Numbered from the stretch's first letter, positions 54,740 to 64,000 are shown. The stretch is 64,000 nt of DNA from Mesorhizobium tamadayense (GCF_003863365.1 NZ_RQXT01000010.1:1-64000); one strand, 5' to 3'. Numbers and translations are program-made. The notes: generated by a model not told the origin, from the letters alone.

Positions 54740-56188
54740 CTATCCCTGGAAATCGAAAGCGCTGAGGCCCGTCACCATCTCGTCGAGGCCGAGCGGGCGG
54801 GTCACCGGCGGCTCGGCGCGCGCCAGGCAGCCGACGCGCTCGCAGAGCCTGCAGGCCGGGCCGACCGGCGTTGCGAATGCCGTACCTTGCGCGGCCTTGC
54901 CGGCGAACGGTCCGGGCAGCGCCGCGCCGTAGACGACCTCGTCGCGAAAGCCGATGTCGCAGCCAAGCAGAAGTGCTGTGCGCCGCGGCCGCTCGGAGAA
55001 GGCGCCTTGCGGCCCTTCGAGCGTGCGGGCGATACAGAGGAACTCGGCGCCGTCGGGCATTTCCACCGCCTCGACCAGGATCCGGCCCGGCTGCGAAAAG
55101 GCCGCATGCACAGGAAGCTTCGGGCAGGCGCCGCCGAAACGGCTTTGAGGATAGCCCAGGCTGCCCGCCTTGCGGAAACGGTTGCCGGCATTGTCGACCT
55201 CAAGCATGAAGAACGGCACGCCAGAGGCGCCAGGCCGCTGCAGCATGGTCAGGCGGTTCGCCGCCTGCTCGAAGGAGACGCCGAAACGGGAACGCAAGAC
55301 ATCGATATCATAGCGGGCGCGGATCGCCGCGGCATGAAAGGCCTGATAGGGCATCATCAGCGCGTGCGCTGCGTAGCGGCCGAGCTCGAAGCGGGCGAGC
55401 CGGCGGGCTTCGTCGGTGCCTAGCTTCAACGCCTGGATCTCGCTCGCCACGGCCACCGTCATGCGCATCAGGCTGGCCTCCATGGCGACCTCGCGCAGCT
55501 GATCGAAGGGGGAGAGCCGCTCGGACAGGAACAGGCGTTGCGAATGGCGATCGTAGCGCCTGCGCCAGTTCGGCATGGTGGCGACCGGCAGCACCTTGGC
55601 CACGATGCCGTGCTCACGCCTCAGCCAGGCCTTCAGCGCGCCGAACAGGTCGTCGCCTGGATCGAGCAGCGAGATGAAGGCTTCGGCTTCCTCCTCCAGG
55701 GCAGCGAAATGGTTCGGCCGACGCTCGAAGGTCTCGTGCACCTCGTCGACCGGCAGGCGCGTGCCGGACAATGCGGTCGCCCTGCCCTCCCGCGCCAGGA
55801 GCTCATTGAGATCCGACAGCCGCTCTGCCTGCTCGCGATAGGCGCGGAACAATTTCACCATCGCGGCGGAAGCGTTCGGAGCAATCTCGGCGAGATCGAT
55901 CAGCTCCTGGTCGCCCGGCAGTTCGCCAGACAGCAGCGGGTCGCCGAACACTTCCTTCAGCGCCGCGATCGATCCCTTCGTCTCGCCCTGCAACTCATGC
56001 GGATCGATCTTGTAGACGGAGGCCAGCCTGAGGATCAGCTGCACGGTCAGCGGCCGCTGGTTGCGCTCGATGAGGTTGAGGTAGGACGGCGAGATGCCCA
56101 GCCCTTCGGCCATCGCCGTCTGGGTCAGGCCCTTGACGTTGCGAAGCCGGCGGATGCGCGGCCCGGCGAAGATTTTCTGGTCGGCCAA
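54740..56188 (-). CDS. ScfR/RamB/PrpR-type regulator of isocitrate lyase
   Basis: Short-chain-fatty-acyl-responsive regulator of 482 residues. It has an XRE-type HTH (residues ~14-67, GLTQTAMAEGLGISPSYLNL) and an ImmA/IrrE-like central domain whose metalloprotease HExxH is absent (the position reads QLREVAMEASL, ~230-240). The C-terminal DUF2083 region ends in a CRLCERVGC cysteine cluster; actinobacterial PrpR is reported to hold an Fe-S cluster with such cysteines. I chose TTG 56188 (MADQKIFAGPRIRR), which has AAGGA at proper distance, over TTG 56206. It is divergent from aceA with repeated motifs between them. Confidence 0.88.
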   Translation of the reverse strand: MADQKIFAGPRIRRLRNVKGLTQTAMAEGLGISPSYLNLIERNQRPLTVQLILRLASVYKIDPHELQGETKGSIAALKEVFGDPLLSGELPGDQELIDLAEIAPNASAAMVKLFRAYREQAERLSDLNELLAREGRATALSGTRLPVDEVHETFERRPNHFAALEEEAEAFISLLDPGDDLFGALKAWLRREHGIVAKVLPVATMPNWRRRYDRHSQRLFLSERLSPFDQLREVAMEASLMRMTVAVASEIQALKLGTDEARRLARFELGRYAAHALMMPYQAFHAAAIRARYDIDVLRSRFGVSFEQAANRLTMLQRPGASGVPFFMLEVDNAGNRFRKAGSLGYPQSRFGGACPKLPVHAAFSQPGRILVEAVEMPDGAEFLCIARTLEGPQGAFSERPRRTALLLGCDIGFRDEVVYGAALPGPFAGKAAQGTAFATPVGPACRLCERVGCLARAEPPVTRPLGLDEMVTGLSAFDFQG

Positions 56189-56200
56189 ATCGGCAATCCT

Positions 56201-56365
56201 TGACAAAATTTTACACCAAGCCGAGCGGCCGCAGCTCAGCCGTCTTTTACAATCGTGACAAATTTACAGCGTCGGCCTGTCAAACACAACACAGATTTTC
56301 TCTTATTTCTTGCGAAAATCCTTGGTTTCCCTGGCTCTATTTGCGCCGCAATGTAAATGATGTCA
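56201..56365. promoter_or_regulatory. Three TGACAAA-TTTACA operator-like motifs, scfR-aceA
   Basis: The intergenic region contains TGACAAAATTTTACA (56201-56215), TGACAAATTTACA (56256-56268) and the reverse form TGTAAATGATGTCA (56352-56365). They are spaced by about 54 and 97 bp, and one lies just upstream of the regulator start. They are likely binding sites through which the regulator controls itself and aceA. Confidence 0.65.
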
Positions 56366-56434
56366 CACATCAGCGGCGCCGAAATGACCCATGAAGGCGC
56401 CATCCGAAGAAGCAGAACCGATCTGGAGCAACCG

Positions 56435-57724
<1,290 letters not shown>

Positions 57725-57777
57725 CGACAACATTAAGAGGAAACGCCCGAAGGGCACTTACATCAGGGAGAAGAGCA

Positions 57778-58020
57778 ATGGCATCGATAAGCCGCGTCAA
57801 GGAACGGGCCGAAGAACAGTCCAGCGCGATGAGCGTCGATCAGCAGGCGACGATCCGCATGCTTGCCAACGACCTGCACAGGCTCAACCAGTCTGTGATG
57901 AAGGCGGTCGAGGCAGGTGTGTCCGTGGAACTGGTGCGCTCCGCCAGGCACCATGGCGGAGACGGCAACTGGGGTGATCTTTTGATCCCAGTGATCGTCA
58001 CCCACCAGAACCAAAGTTGA
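57778..58020 (+). CDS. Small protein downstream of aceA, unknown
   Basis: An 80-residue protein starting MASISRVKERAEEQSS, largely helical, with a conserved-looking tail GGDGNWGDLLIPVIVTHQNQS. GGGAGAAG precedes ATG 57778. It lies 53 bases after aceA and ends before a strong terminator, so it is probably the second gene of an aceA transcript. I recall similarly placed small genes in other rhizobia, but no function. Confidence 0.75.
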   Translation: MASISRVKERAEEQSSAMSVDQQATIRMLANDLHRLNQSVMKAVEAGVSVELVRSARHHGGDGNWGDLLIPVIVTHQNQS

Positions 58021-58046
58021 CGTAACGTCAACAATCTCCCGCGAGT

Positions 58047-58087
58047 GTCTCCCGTGCGCTATACGTTCGGGAGACTTTCGATTTTTT
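58047..58087 (+). terminator. Intrinsic terminator of the aceA operon
   Basis: GTCTCCCG (58047-58054) pairs with CGGGAGAC (58068-58075) and is followed by TTTCGATTTTTT, 27 bases after the small gene. It cleanly ends the aceA transcript. Confidence 0.88.
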
Positions 58088-58244
58088 CGGATGCCGCCTG
58101 TGGTAACAGGGAGAACTTGCGCCGTTTTTAGAAATTCTTGCTATATTCTCATTTTCCACTATTTCTGCTTGACACCGCTGGCGATCTCGCGCCAATTGCG
58201 CTCTCAGGTTTCAACCCTGCATTGAACCAGAGCGCCCGCCCAGC

Positions 58245-58697
58245 ATGTGCCCCGCCGATCGTGACGACCCTCGAAAACCAATAAAACCGGCGGAGCGTGG
58301 CGCAGCAGCGCGGCTGTCGACGGACTTCTCCAGGGTGCTTGTGGTCGGCAAATCGTCGATCAACCGGGTCGTGGTGTCGAAGATCGTGGAAAAGTCCGGG
58401 CTGAAGCCGATTTCGGAGTCACCCGAGACGGGCGAGAAAGCCTTGGCCAGCCTGATCCCCGGCGTGGTGATCCTGGACGGCGGAGCGGACGACAAGGATT
58501 GCGACAGGCTGTTGTCCGGCATCGACGCGCTACGGCGCGCTTCCGGCAAGGCGCGGCCTTCCGTGATCCTGCTCTCAACCAGGAATGGCACGCCGGGCAG
58601 CCTCGACCTGTCAAGCGTGGTGGACGCCGTGGTCGCCAAGCCGATCACGCCTGAAAAGCTGCAACCGGTGATCGAACGCCTGGTCGGCCGCGGCTGA
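58245..58697 (+). CDS. Stand-alone receiver-like protein, degenerate acidic pocket
   Basis: A 150-residue single-domain response-regulator-like protein. The CheY fold is visible: strand VLVVGKSSINR, phospho-acceptor position Asp78 (VVILDGG), switch Ser/Thr (ILLSTRN, 111-112) and conserved Lys132 (VVAKPITPEKL). However, the acidic pair that binds Mg2+ at the end of beta-1 is replaced by Gly35-Lys36. It may therefore be a phosphorylation-independent pseudo-receiver. No kinase is adjacent. The ATG at 58245 is not preceded by a clear ribosome site; the N-terminal ~25 residues are a basic, Pro-rich tail. Confidence 0.8.
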   Translation: MCPADRDDPRKPIKPAERGAAARLSTDFSRVLVVGKSSINRVVVSKIVEKSGLKPISESPETGEKALASLIPGVVILDGGADDKDCDRLLSGIDALRRASGKARPSVILLSTRNGTPGSLDLSSVVDAVVAKPITPEKLQPVIERLVGRG

Positions 58698-58724
58698 ACC
58701 AAAGCAGCTACACCAAAACAGCGA

Positions 58725-59432
58725 TCAGCCAGTTTTTGCGATCGCCTCGACCAGGGTCGGCAGCTCGCCAAGGTCGGCAATCTGCCGGAAACGCGGCGCC
58801 TCAACAGGCACCTCGGCATGTTCGACAGCCCAGGTCAATTCGTGCGGCACATGGATGCCCCAGCCGCCGGCCTCGATGGCCGGCACCACATCCGACTTGA
58901 GCGAGTTGCCGACCATCATGCTGTTCTGCGGACCGTCGCCATGGCGTCTGAAGATGCGGGCATAGGTGGCGGCGCTCTTGTCGCTGACGATCTCGACGGC
59001 ATCGAAGAGATCGCCCATTCCCGACTGCGCCAGCTTGCGCTCCTGGTCGAAGAGGTCGCCCTTGGTGATCAGCACCAGATGGTAGGAACCCGCGAGCTTT
59101 TCGACCGTCTCACGCGCATGCGGCAGCGGCTCGATCGGGTGGCTGAGCATCTCGCGGCCGGCAGCCAGGATTTCGCCGATGACCGAACCTGGCACCTCAC
59201 CGTTTGTGATCGCGACCGCCGTCTCGATCATCGACAGGGTAAAGCCTTTGATGCCGAAGCCGTAGAGGGCGAGGTTGCGCCTTTCCGCCTCGAGCAGCCT
59301 TGCCGCGATATGCTCATGATCTCCGTGTTCGGCCAGCAAGGCGGCGAAGCGCTTCTCGGTCGTGCGGAAGAACTGCTCGTTCTGCCACAGCGTGTCGTCG
59401 GCATCGAAGCCGATCGTCGTCAGACGCGCCAT
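58725..59432 (-). CDS. HAD-superfamily hydrolase
   Basis: A 235-residue HAD phosphatase. Motif I is GFDADDTLWQ (nucleophile and acid Asp), motif II LVLITKG, the Lys in KLAQSGMG and motif IV MVGNSLKSDVVPAIEAG. The helical cap (residues ~25-95) fits the YjjG/PGP-like subclass. I chose ATG 59432 because GAGGAAGGA precedes it; a longer frame overlaps the divergent gene. Substrate unknown. Confidence 0.9.
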   Translation of the reverse strand: MARLTTIGFDADDTLWQNEQFFRTTEKRFAALLAEHGDHEHIAARLLEAERRNLALYGFGIKGFTLSMIETAVAITNGEVPGSVIGEILAAGREMLSHPIEPLPHARETVEKLAGSYHLVLITKGDLFDQERKLAQSGMGDLFDAVEIVSDKSAATYARIFRRHGDGPQNSMMVGNSLKSDVVPAIEAGGWGIHVPHELTWAVEHAEVPVEAPRFRQIADLGELPTLVEAIAKTG

Positions 59433-59517
59433 ATCGTCGTCCTTCCTCGTGGACAGATGATGTAGACGCGTTCCCGCTGTGCTGCTAGCACTAAAGGACG
59501 GCAAAGCGCGGGGGTGC

Positions 59518-60333
59518 ATGCTGAAATCATGGAAAGACGATCTCGAGCGCATCCTGGACAACTCGCGGGATCGCTCGCCAACGGAACTCATAAACAGCAT
59601 TCGCGACATCGGCGTCGCCATGGGGCACGACGCCGGCGAGGCGCTGCTCGACACGCATCCCGAGTTGTTTGCCCACCGCGCCACGCTCACGCAAGCGTTC
59701 GTCGAAATGGTGCACGCGCAAGATGTCGCCGAAATCAGGCAAATGCTGGATCGGGAACTGAAAGAGCCAACTTCGTTTGATCAGGTCGCCGATGACAGAA
59801 CGAGCATCGGCGTCATGTCGTCGAAGGACGCCTACAAGCGTCTGGACGAAGTGTTCGAGCATGCCGACTTCGGCCGGTGCCGGCGCGCCGTGATGGTCGG
59901 CTGCGGCGGCCGGCCCTTCACCATGTTCCGCATTCACGATCAGACGAATGTTACCGAAATCATCGGCCTCGACGTCGTGCCTGATGCGGTCAAGACGGCG
60001 AACACGCTGGCAGCCAAGCTCGGTTACTCGCGCATGCATGCCGAGCTTTGCAACGGACGCGACTATGATTATCGCGATGCGCAGGTGGTTTATGTCGCCA
60101 GCATGGTTTCGCCCAAGGCGGCGGTGGTTTCGCGCATCGCCGACACCGCGCCTCGCGACGTCCAGGTGGTTCTGTGGGAACCCTATTCGCTGGGGCGGCT
60201 TTGGGCGGAGCGTGCGGAAGACACGCTCGATCCGCGCCTCGAAGTCGTTGGCTGCACAAAAGTATCGCGAAACATGACCCGCGACGTGTTTGTCCGGTTT
60301 CGAGACGTCGCCGGGCGGGAGAGAGCAAGCTGA
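59518..60333 (+). CDS. Nicotianamine-synthase-like SAM-dependent enzyme
   Basis: A 271-residue protein with a helical N-terminal part (~1-115) and a Rossmann SAM domain. The glycine motif is MVGCGGRPFTMF (~125), the acidic strand end IIGLDVVPDAVKTAN, then DAQVVYVASMVSPKAAVVSRI and VVLWEPYSLGRLW. This order and wording resembles nicotianamine synthases (IGGGPLPLT..., VAAL..K..VF..I) and bacterial CntL-type enzymes, which transfer the aminobutyrate group of SAM rather than a methyl. I chose ATG 59518 (GGGGG upstream) over GTG 59479. It is coupled to an ATP-grasp gene. A plain methyltransferase remains possible. Confidence 0.6.
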   Translation: MLKSWKDDLERILDNSRDRSPTELINSIRDIGVAMGHDAGEALLDTHPELFAHRATLTQAFVEMVHAQDVAEIRQMLDRELKEPTSFDQVADDRTSIGVMSSKDAYKRLDEVFEHADFGRCRRAVMVGCGGRPFTMFRIHDQTNVTEIIGLDVVPDAVKTANTLAAKLGYSRMHAELCNGRDYDYRDAQVVYVASMVSPKAAVVSRIADTAPRDVQVVLWEPYSLGRLWAERAEDTLDPRLEVVGCTKVSRNMTRDVFVRFRDVAGRERAS

Positions 60334-60350
60334 CCGTAGCCGCCCTGAGG

Positions 60351-61325
60351 ATGCGCGACCAGGCCATTCTTGCGTTGGCGAGAGCCTGGTGCCTGGTCCG
60401 GCATCCGGTGATCAGCGCCCGCACCTACAGCCACGCCAAGTTCCTGCCGAACCCGGCAAGACCGGCATCCTACGCCGACAAGTTCCTGTGGCGGAAGATT
60501 TTCGATCACAATCCGGCCTTCGGCCCCGCTTGCGACAAGCTTGCCTCGAAAGAAAACGCTCTGTCGGCCTGCCCGGAACTGAAAACCGCAAGAGTGCTGT
60601 GGTCCGGGCGTGACGCCACGCAAATTCCCGCCGCATTGCTGTCCGGAAATGTCGTGGTCAAAGCCAATCACGGATGCCGGTGGAATATGATGATCCGCGA
60701 TGGCGCGGTGGACATGGCGAAATTGCGCAGACGAACCTCGCGCTGGATGCGCCGCCGCTACGGCAGGAAGTTCGGCGAATGGGGCTACAAAGGCGCGCGG
60801 AAGATGATCTTCGTCGAGGAGATGCTTATCCAGGACGGCGTGCCGGTTCCGCTGGAGTACAAATTCCACGTGTCGAACGGCACGACGGCCTATGTCTACG
60901 CCGCGAGGCGTGATGGGCAGGGCAACGAGCTGAAATGTCATTTCGACCGCGATGGCGACTATGCGCCGCCGCCGCCCGGCAGCGGGGAGCAATGGGCGCG
61001 GATCGAACTGCCGCAATCATTTGCGCGTATGCGAGAGATTGCGGAGAGACTGACGGCGCCCTTCGATCACATGCGTTGCGATTTCTATGAAATCAACGGC
61101 GAGATCCTTTTCTCCGAGTTTTCGGTCTATCCGCTGTCCGGCAAAGGCATCATCAACACCAGGCTGAGGGATCTGTGCGGCGACAGCTGGGACCTGCGCC
61201 AATCGTGGTTCTTGACGACGCCGCAAACAGGATGGCGCAAGATCTATGCCGCGGCGCTCTTGCGCTGGCTCGATGCGACCGGTGAGCATGGCGAAGGCCG
61301 AGCGGCCGAAACGGTTCCCGCTTGA
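60351..61325 (+). CDS. TupA-type ATP-grasp protein
   Basis: A 324-residue member of the ATPgrasp_TupA family. It has KFLPNPARPASYADKFLWRK, the ATP-binding VVVKANHGCRWNMMI, IFVEEMLIQDGVPVPLEYKF, and the metal-ligand end MRCDFYEINGEILFSEFSVY. Family members attach amino acids or sugars to carboxylates in polymer or small-molecule synthesis (TupA: teichuronopeptide). I chose ATG 60351; GAGG is unusually close, and initiation within the overlap with the upstream stop (60331-60333) is possible. It forms a tight two-gene unit with the NAS-like gene. Confidence 0.78.
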   Translation: MRDQAILALARAWCLVRHPVISARTYSHAKFLPNPARPASYADKFLWRKIFDHNPAFGPACDKLASKENALSACPELKTARVLWSGRDATQIPAALLSGNVVVKANHGCRWNMMIRDGAVDMAKLRRRTSRWMRRRYGRKFGEWGYKGARKMIFVEEMLIQDGVPVPLEYKFHVSNGTTAYVYAARRDGQGNELKCHFDRDGDYAPPPPGSGEQWARIELPQSFARMREIAERLTAPFDHMRCDFYEINGEILFSEFSVYPLSGKGIINTRLRDLCGDSWDLRQSWFLTTPQTGWRKIYAAALLRWLDATGEHGEGRAAETVPA

Positions 61326-61410
61326 CCACAAAGGGGAAGCCAGATGGCCTCCCCTTCCCTTCCCCTGCAGCGCCCGGCTATACTTCGAAATCCGCAACAC
61401 AATCTGGTGA

Positions 61411-62847
61411 ATGATGCCGCCTGAAAAAAAGGAAGTCCGTCCGTCCAGCCGGGGGGGACGAGCACGAAAGCCTGCCTTCTTGAAGAACGAGCGCGGTGTG
61501 AAGAACTGGAAGGAAGCCAGCGCCTGGCTGGAGTGGCGCGGCATCGAGGACATCGAATGCATCACGCCGGACCAGGCCGGCGTCGCCCGCGGCAAGATGA
61601 TGCCGTCGAAGAAATTCACGTCCAACACATCGCTGGCGCTGCCTTCGGCAGTGTTCATGACGACGATCTCCGGCGGCTACCCGGAAGACGGCAACGGCTT
61701 CCACTATCCGGAGGACGACGGCGACCTGAAGCTTTTGCCCGATCTCTCGACGCTGACCGTCGTGCCCTGGGAAGAAGACCCGACGGCCGCGGTGATCTGC
61801 GACCTCGTCCACCAGGACGGCCGCTCGGTGGAATTCACGCCGCGCAATGTGCTGAAGCGCGTGCTGGCCGCCTATGACGACCGCGGCTTGAGGCCCGTGG
61901 TGGCGCCCGAGATCGAATTCTATCTGGTGCGCAAGAACCCCGATCCGGACTATCCGCTGACGCCGCCCGTCGGACGCTCGGGGCGGCCGATCGGCGGCGG
62001 CGCCGGCTATTCGATCGCCGGCGTCAATGAGTTCGACGAGCTGATCGACGACATCTACCATTTCTCGGAGCGGCAGGGCCTGGAGATCGACACGCTGATC
62101 CACGAAGAGGGCGCCGGCCAGCTCGAGATCAACCTGCGCCACGGCGATCCGATCGAGCTCGCCGACCAGGTCTTCATGTTCAAGCGCACGATCCGCGAAG
62201 CGGCGCTGAAGCACGAAATCTATGCGACCTTCATGGCCAAGCCCATCCAGGGCCAGCCCGGCTCGGCCATGCATATCCACCAGTCGGTCATCAACAAGAG
62301 GACCGGCAGGAACATCTTTTCCGCCGAGGACGGCTCGGAGACCGAAAACTTCTTCCATTTCATCGGCGGCATGCAGAAACATGTGCCGAACGCCCTGGTG
62401 ATGCTGGCGCCCTATGTCAATTCCTACCGCCGGCTGACCCAGGCGGCCTCGGCGCCGGTCAACAACAAATGGGGCTATGACAACCGCACGACGGCCTTCC
62501 GCGTGCCGCGATCCGATCCGGCGGCGCGGCGTGTCGAAAACCGCATCCCGTCTTCCGACGCCAACCCGTATCTGGCGCTCGCCGCCTCACTTGCCTGCGG
62601 GCTGATCGGCATGAACAACAAGATCAAGGCGGAGCCGCCGGTGCTGACGAGCGCCAACGAAGACGAGATCGACCTGCCGCGCAGCCTGCTCGAGGCCGTC
62701 GACCTGTTCGAGGCGGACAAGGAACTGTGCGCTATCCTCGGCAAGTCCTTCGCCGCCACTTATGCCGCGATCAAACGGGCCGAGTTCGAGACCTTCATGG
62801 AAGTGATCAGCCCGTGGGAGCGGGAGTATTTGTTGTTGAATGTGTGA
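61411..62847 (+). CDS. puuA: Gamma-glutamylputrescine synthetase-like (PuuA family)
   Basis: Glutamine-synthetase-family protein of 478 residues. Motifs: APEIEFYLV (metal Glu), EEGAGQLEINLRHGDP, FMAKPIQGQPGSAMHIH, NNKWGYDNRTTAFRVP and ENRIPSSDANPYLALA. The pattern matches gamma-glutamylpolyamine synthetases rather than GlnA: there is no GlnA-type adenylylation-site context. The downstream FAD oxidase of the PuuB type supports putrescine or another amine as substrate. ATG 61411/61414 lacks a strong ribosome site, so the N-terminal Lys/Arg-rich tail of about 25 residues is uncertain. Confidence 0.88.
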   Translation: MMPPEKKEVRPSSRGGRARKPAFLKNERGVKNWKEASAWLEWRGIEDIECITPDQAGVARGKMMPSKKFTSNTSLALPSAVFMTTISGGYPEDGNGFHYPEDDGDLKLLPDLSTLTVVPWEEDPTAAVICDLVHQDGRSVEFTPRNVLKRVLAAYDDRGLRPVVAPEIEFYLVRKNPDPDYPLTPPVGRSGRPIGGGAGYSIAGVNEFDELIDDIYHFSERQGLEIDTLIHEEGAGQLEINLRHGDPIELADQVFMFKRTIREAALKHEIYATFMAKPIQGQPGSAMHIHQSVINKRTGRNIFSAEDGSETENFFHFIGGMQKHVPNALVMLAPYVNSYRRLTQAASAPVNNKWGYDNRTTAFRVPRSDPAARRVENRIPSSDANPYLALAASLACGLIGMNNKIKAEPPVLTSANEDEIDLPRSLLEAVDLFEADKELCAILGKSFAATYAAIKRAEFETFMEVISPWEREYLLLNV

Positions 62848-62863
62848 GTGGCGACTTCGTCGC

Positions 62864-62958
62864 GTGAATGGTGAATGGTGAATGGGAGTAGTTTCATACT
62901 GGACGGGTGAACGCAGCTAGCGCGCTTTCGCAAAGCCATTCACTATTCACCATTCACT
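62864..62958. repeat. GTGAATG-heptamer inverted repeat
   Basis: The gap between the two puu-like genes has a left arm of three tandem GTGAATG units (62864-62885). The right arm (62937-62958) is its reverse complement at 21 of 22 positions, and 51 bases separate them. It forms a long hairpin in RNA. I do not recognise it as the RIME-like family present elsewhere in the window. Confidence 0.8.
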
Positions 62959-62967
62959 GGCGTTCCT

Positions 62968-64000
62968 ATGCCCTACCAATCCCCCATCTCCCCCGGCCGT
63001 TCCTGGTATGAGGATACGGTCGGCCCTCGGCCTGAGTACCCGGCACTCGACGGCGATCGCCAATGCGATGTCGTCATTATAGGCGGTGGCTTCACCGGCC
63101 TTTCGGCGGCGGCGCATCTCGCCAAGGCCGGCACGAATGTCGTGCTGATCGACGCGCACCGTTTTGGCGACGGCGCATCCGGGCGCAATGGCGGCCAGCT
63201 CGGCACAGGCCAGCGCGCCTGGGCCGAAGAACTGGAGGCCGAATATGGTATCTCTCGCGCCAAGGCGCTGTTCGATCTGGCGGAGGAGGCCAAGACGCAT
63301 CTTCTCGATTTCGCGGCCGCCAACCGGATCGAGATCGACTACATGCCGGGCCAGCTGTCGGTGGCGCATAAAAGGCGGTATGTCGACGACTACAAGGCCC
63401 ATGCCGAGATCATGGCGAGCCGCTTCGGCTATCCGCACATCTCGTTCATGGATGCCAACGAGACCGCCGAACGGATAGGCTCGACGCGCTATTTCGTCGG
63501 CACGCGCGACACCGGCACCGGGCATATCCACCCGTTGAAGCTGGTGATCGGCACGGCAAAAGTGGCTGCCGCGGCCGGCGCGCATCTGTTCGAGCGGACG
63601 CCCTCGACCGGCATCACTTGCGGCGGCGGCAAGGTCAGGGTCACTACCCCCAAAGGCACGATATCGGCCGAGAAATGTCTCATCGCCGTCAATGCCTATG
63701 GTGGGAATCTGGAGCCGGTGAGCGCGGCGCATATCATGCCGATCGGCTCCTTTATCGGCGCTACCGTGCCGCTGGGCCCTGATTCGAAAGTTTTGCCTGG
63801 CGGCGAGGCGGTGGACGATTCCCGCTTCGTCGTGCGCTACTTCCGCAAGTCGAAGGACGGCCGGCTTTTGTTCGGCGGCCGCGAGATCTACGCCGTCAAC
63901 GATCCGAAGGACATCCATATCCACATCCGCCGGCAGATCGCCGAGCTCTATCCGGACCTCAAGGATGTCGAGATCACGCATGGCTGGGGCGGCTATGTCG
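62968..64000 (+). CDS. puuB: FAD-dependent amine oxidase, PuuB-like (partial)
   Basis: The 5' part (344 codons) of a DAO-family flavoprotein; the frame runs off the window. The N-terminal dinucleotide fold is DVVIIGGGFTGLSAAAHLAK, followed by DGASGRNGGQLGTGQR and the typical TGTGHIHPLKLVIG. These match gamma-glutamylputrescine oxidoreductase and related glycine/sarcosine-like oxidases. Following a PuuA-like synthetase on the same strand makes gamma-glutamylputrescine the likely substrate. ATG 62968 lies just after the inverted repeat. Confidence 0.87.
   Translation, partial: MPYQSPISPGRSWYEDTVGPRPEYPALDGDRQCDVVIIGGGFTGLSAAAHLAKAGTNVVLIDAHRFGDGASGRNGGQLGTGQRAWAEELEAEYGISRAKALFDLAEEAKTHLLDFAAANRIEIDYMPGQLSVAHKRRYVDDYKAHAEIMASRFGYPHISFMDANETAERIGSTRYFVGTRDTGTGHIHPLKLVIGTAKVAAAAGAHLFERTPSTGITCGGGKVRVTTPKGTISAEKCLIAVNAYGGNLEPVSAAHIMPIGSFIGATVPLGPDSKVLPGGEAVDDSRFVVRYFRKSKDGRLLFGGREIYAVNDPKDIHIHIRRQIAELYPDLKDVEITHGWGGYV

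Overview
The window is high-GC (mostly about 62-68%), densely packed chromosome of a rhizobial alphaproteobacterium, most likely Mesorhizobium or a close relative. Supporting evidence: the hisS-hisZ-hisG order, a tRNA-His without G-1, RIME-like mosaic palindromes between genes, a DUF768-type small protein, DUF1127 and DUF3422 proteins, and a block (potFGHI, aceA, acsA2, cbrA, phasin) that I recall as syntenic with Sinorhizobium meliloti. No rRNA, CRISPR array, transposase or integrase was seen.

Layout. 1-3.4 kb: histidine operon hisS-hisZ-hisG on the minus strand. 3.5-6.2 kb: small envelope proteins, 3-methyladenine glycosylase and an L,D-transpeptidase. 6.5-16.6 kb: a FolD variant, the glycolate oxidase genes glcD-glcE-(DUF4870)-glcF, a DUF3422 membrane protein, a FadR-type regulator with lldD, and a PPP-family phosphatase. 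17-23.7 kb: amidotransferase, rsmE, gshA, a DUF937 repeat protein, DUF1127 and a LysR regulator. 23.7-28.8 kb: a CHASE4-GGDEF-EAL protein, xseA and a DmpA-type peptidase. 29.7-33.4 kb: a heterodimeric ABC exporter with one degenerate ATP site.

33.46-39.71 kb is a 6.2-kb accessory island. It carries a LacI regulator with a perfect 18-bp operator, diverging from a five-gene operon: a four-gene ABC importer and an MTA/purine-nucleoside-phosphorylase-like enzyme. It is bounded by an 18/20 direct repeat, one copy of which is the 3' end of tRNA-His. This looks like tRNA-targeted integration that has lost its integrase.

39.77-47 kb is a polyhydroxybutyrate (PHB) and cell-cycle locus. The phasin gene has a recognisable promoter and PhaR-like operators. 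Just after it, on the same strand, are three consecutive hairpins that each show CCUCCUCCC in the loop, the signature of the alphaproteobacterial cuckoo/CcsR/MmgR-type small RNAs. Diverging from phasin is a 1298-residue CbrA/PdhS-type kinase with a perfect CtrA box (TTAA-N7-TTAAC) upstream. acsA2 (acetoacetyl-CoA synthetase) follows, ending in a terminator and another candidate small RNA.

47-64 kb: an AsmA protein, the polyamine importer potFGHI, an EamA exporter, an ScfR/RamB-type regulator divergent from isocitrate lyase with three shared operator-like motifs, a pseudo-receiver, a HAD phosphatase, a two-gene cassette of a nicotianamine-synthase-like enzyme and a TupA-type ATP-grasp ligase, and finally gamma-glutamylputrescine synthetase and oxidase genes (the last cut by the window end). 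Carbon storage (phasin, acsA2), C2 metabolism (aceA, glc, lld) and polyamine use (potFGHI, puuA/puuB-like) are the recurring themes. The most novel candidates are the tRNA-His island, the triple CCUCCUCCC RNA beside phasin, and the NAS-like/ATP-grasp pair.
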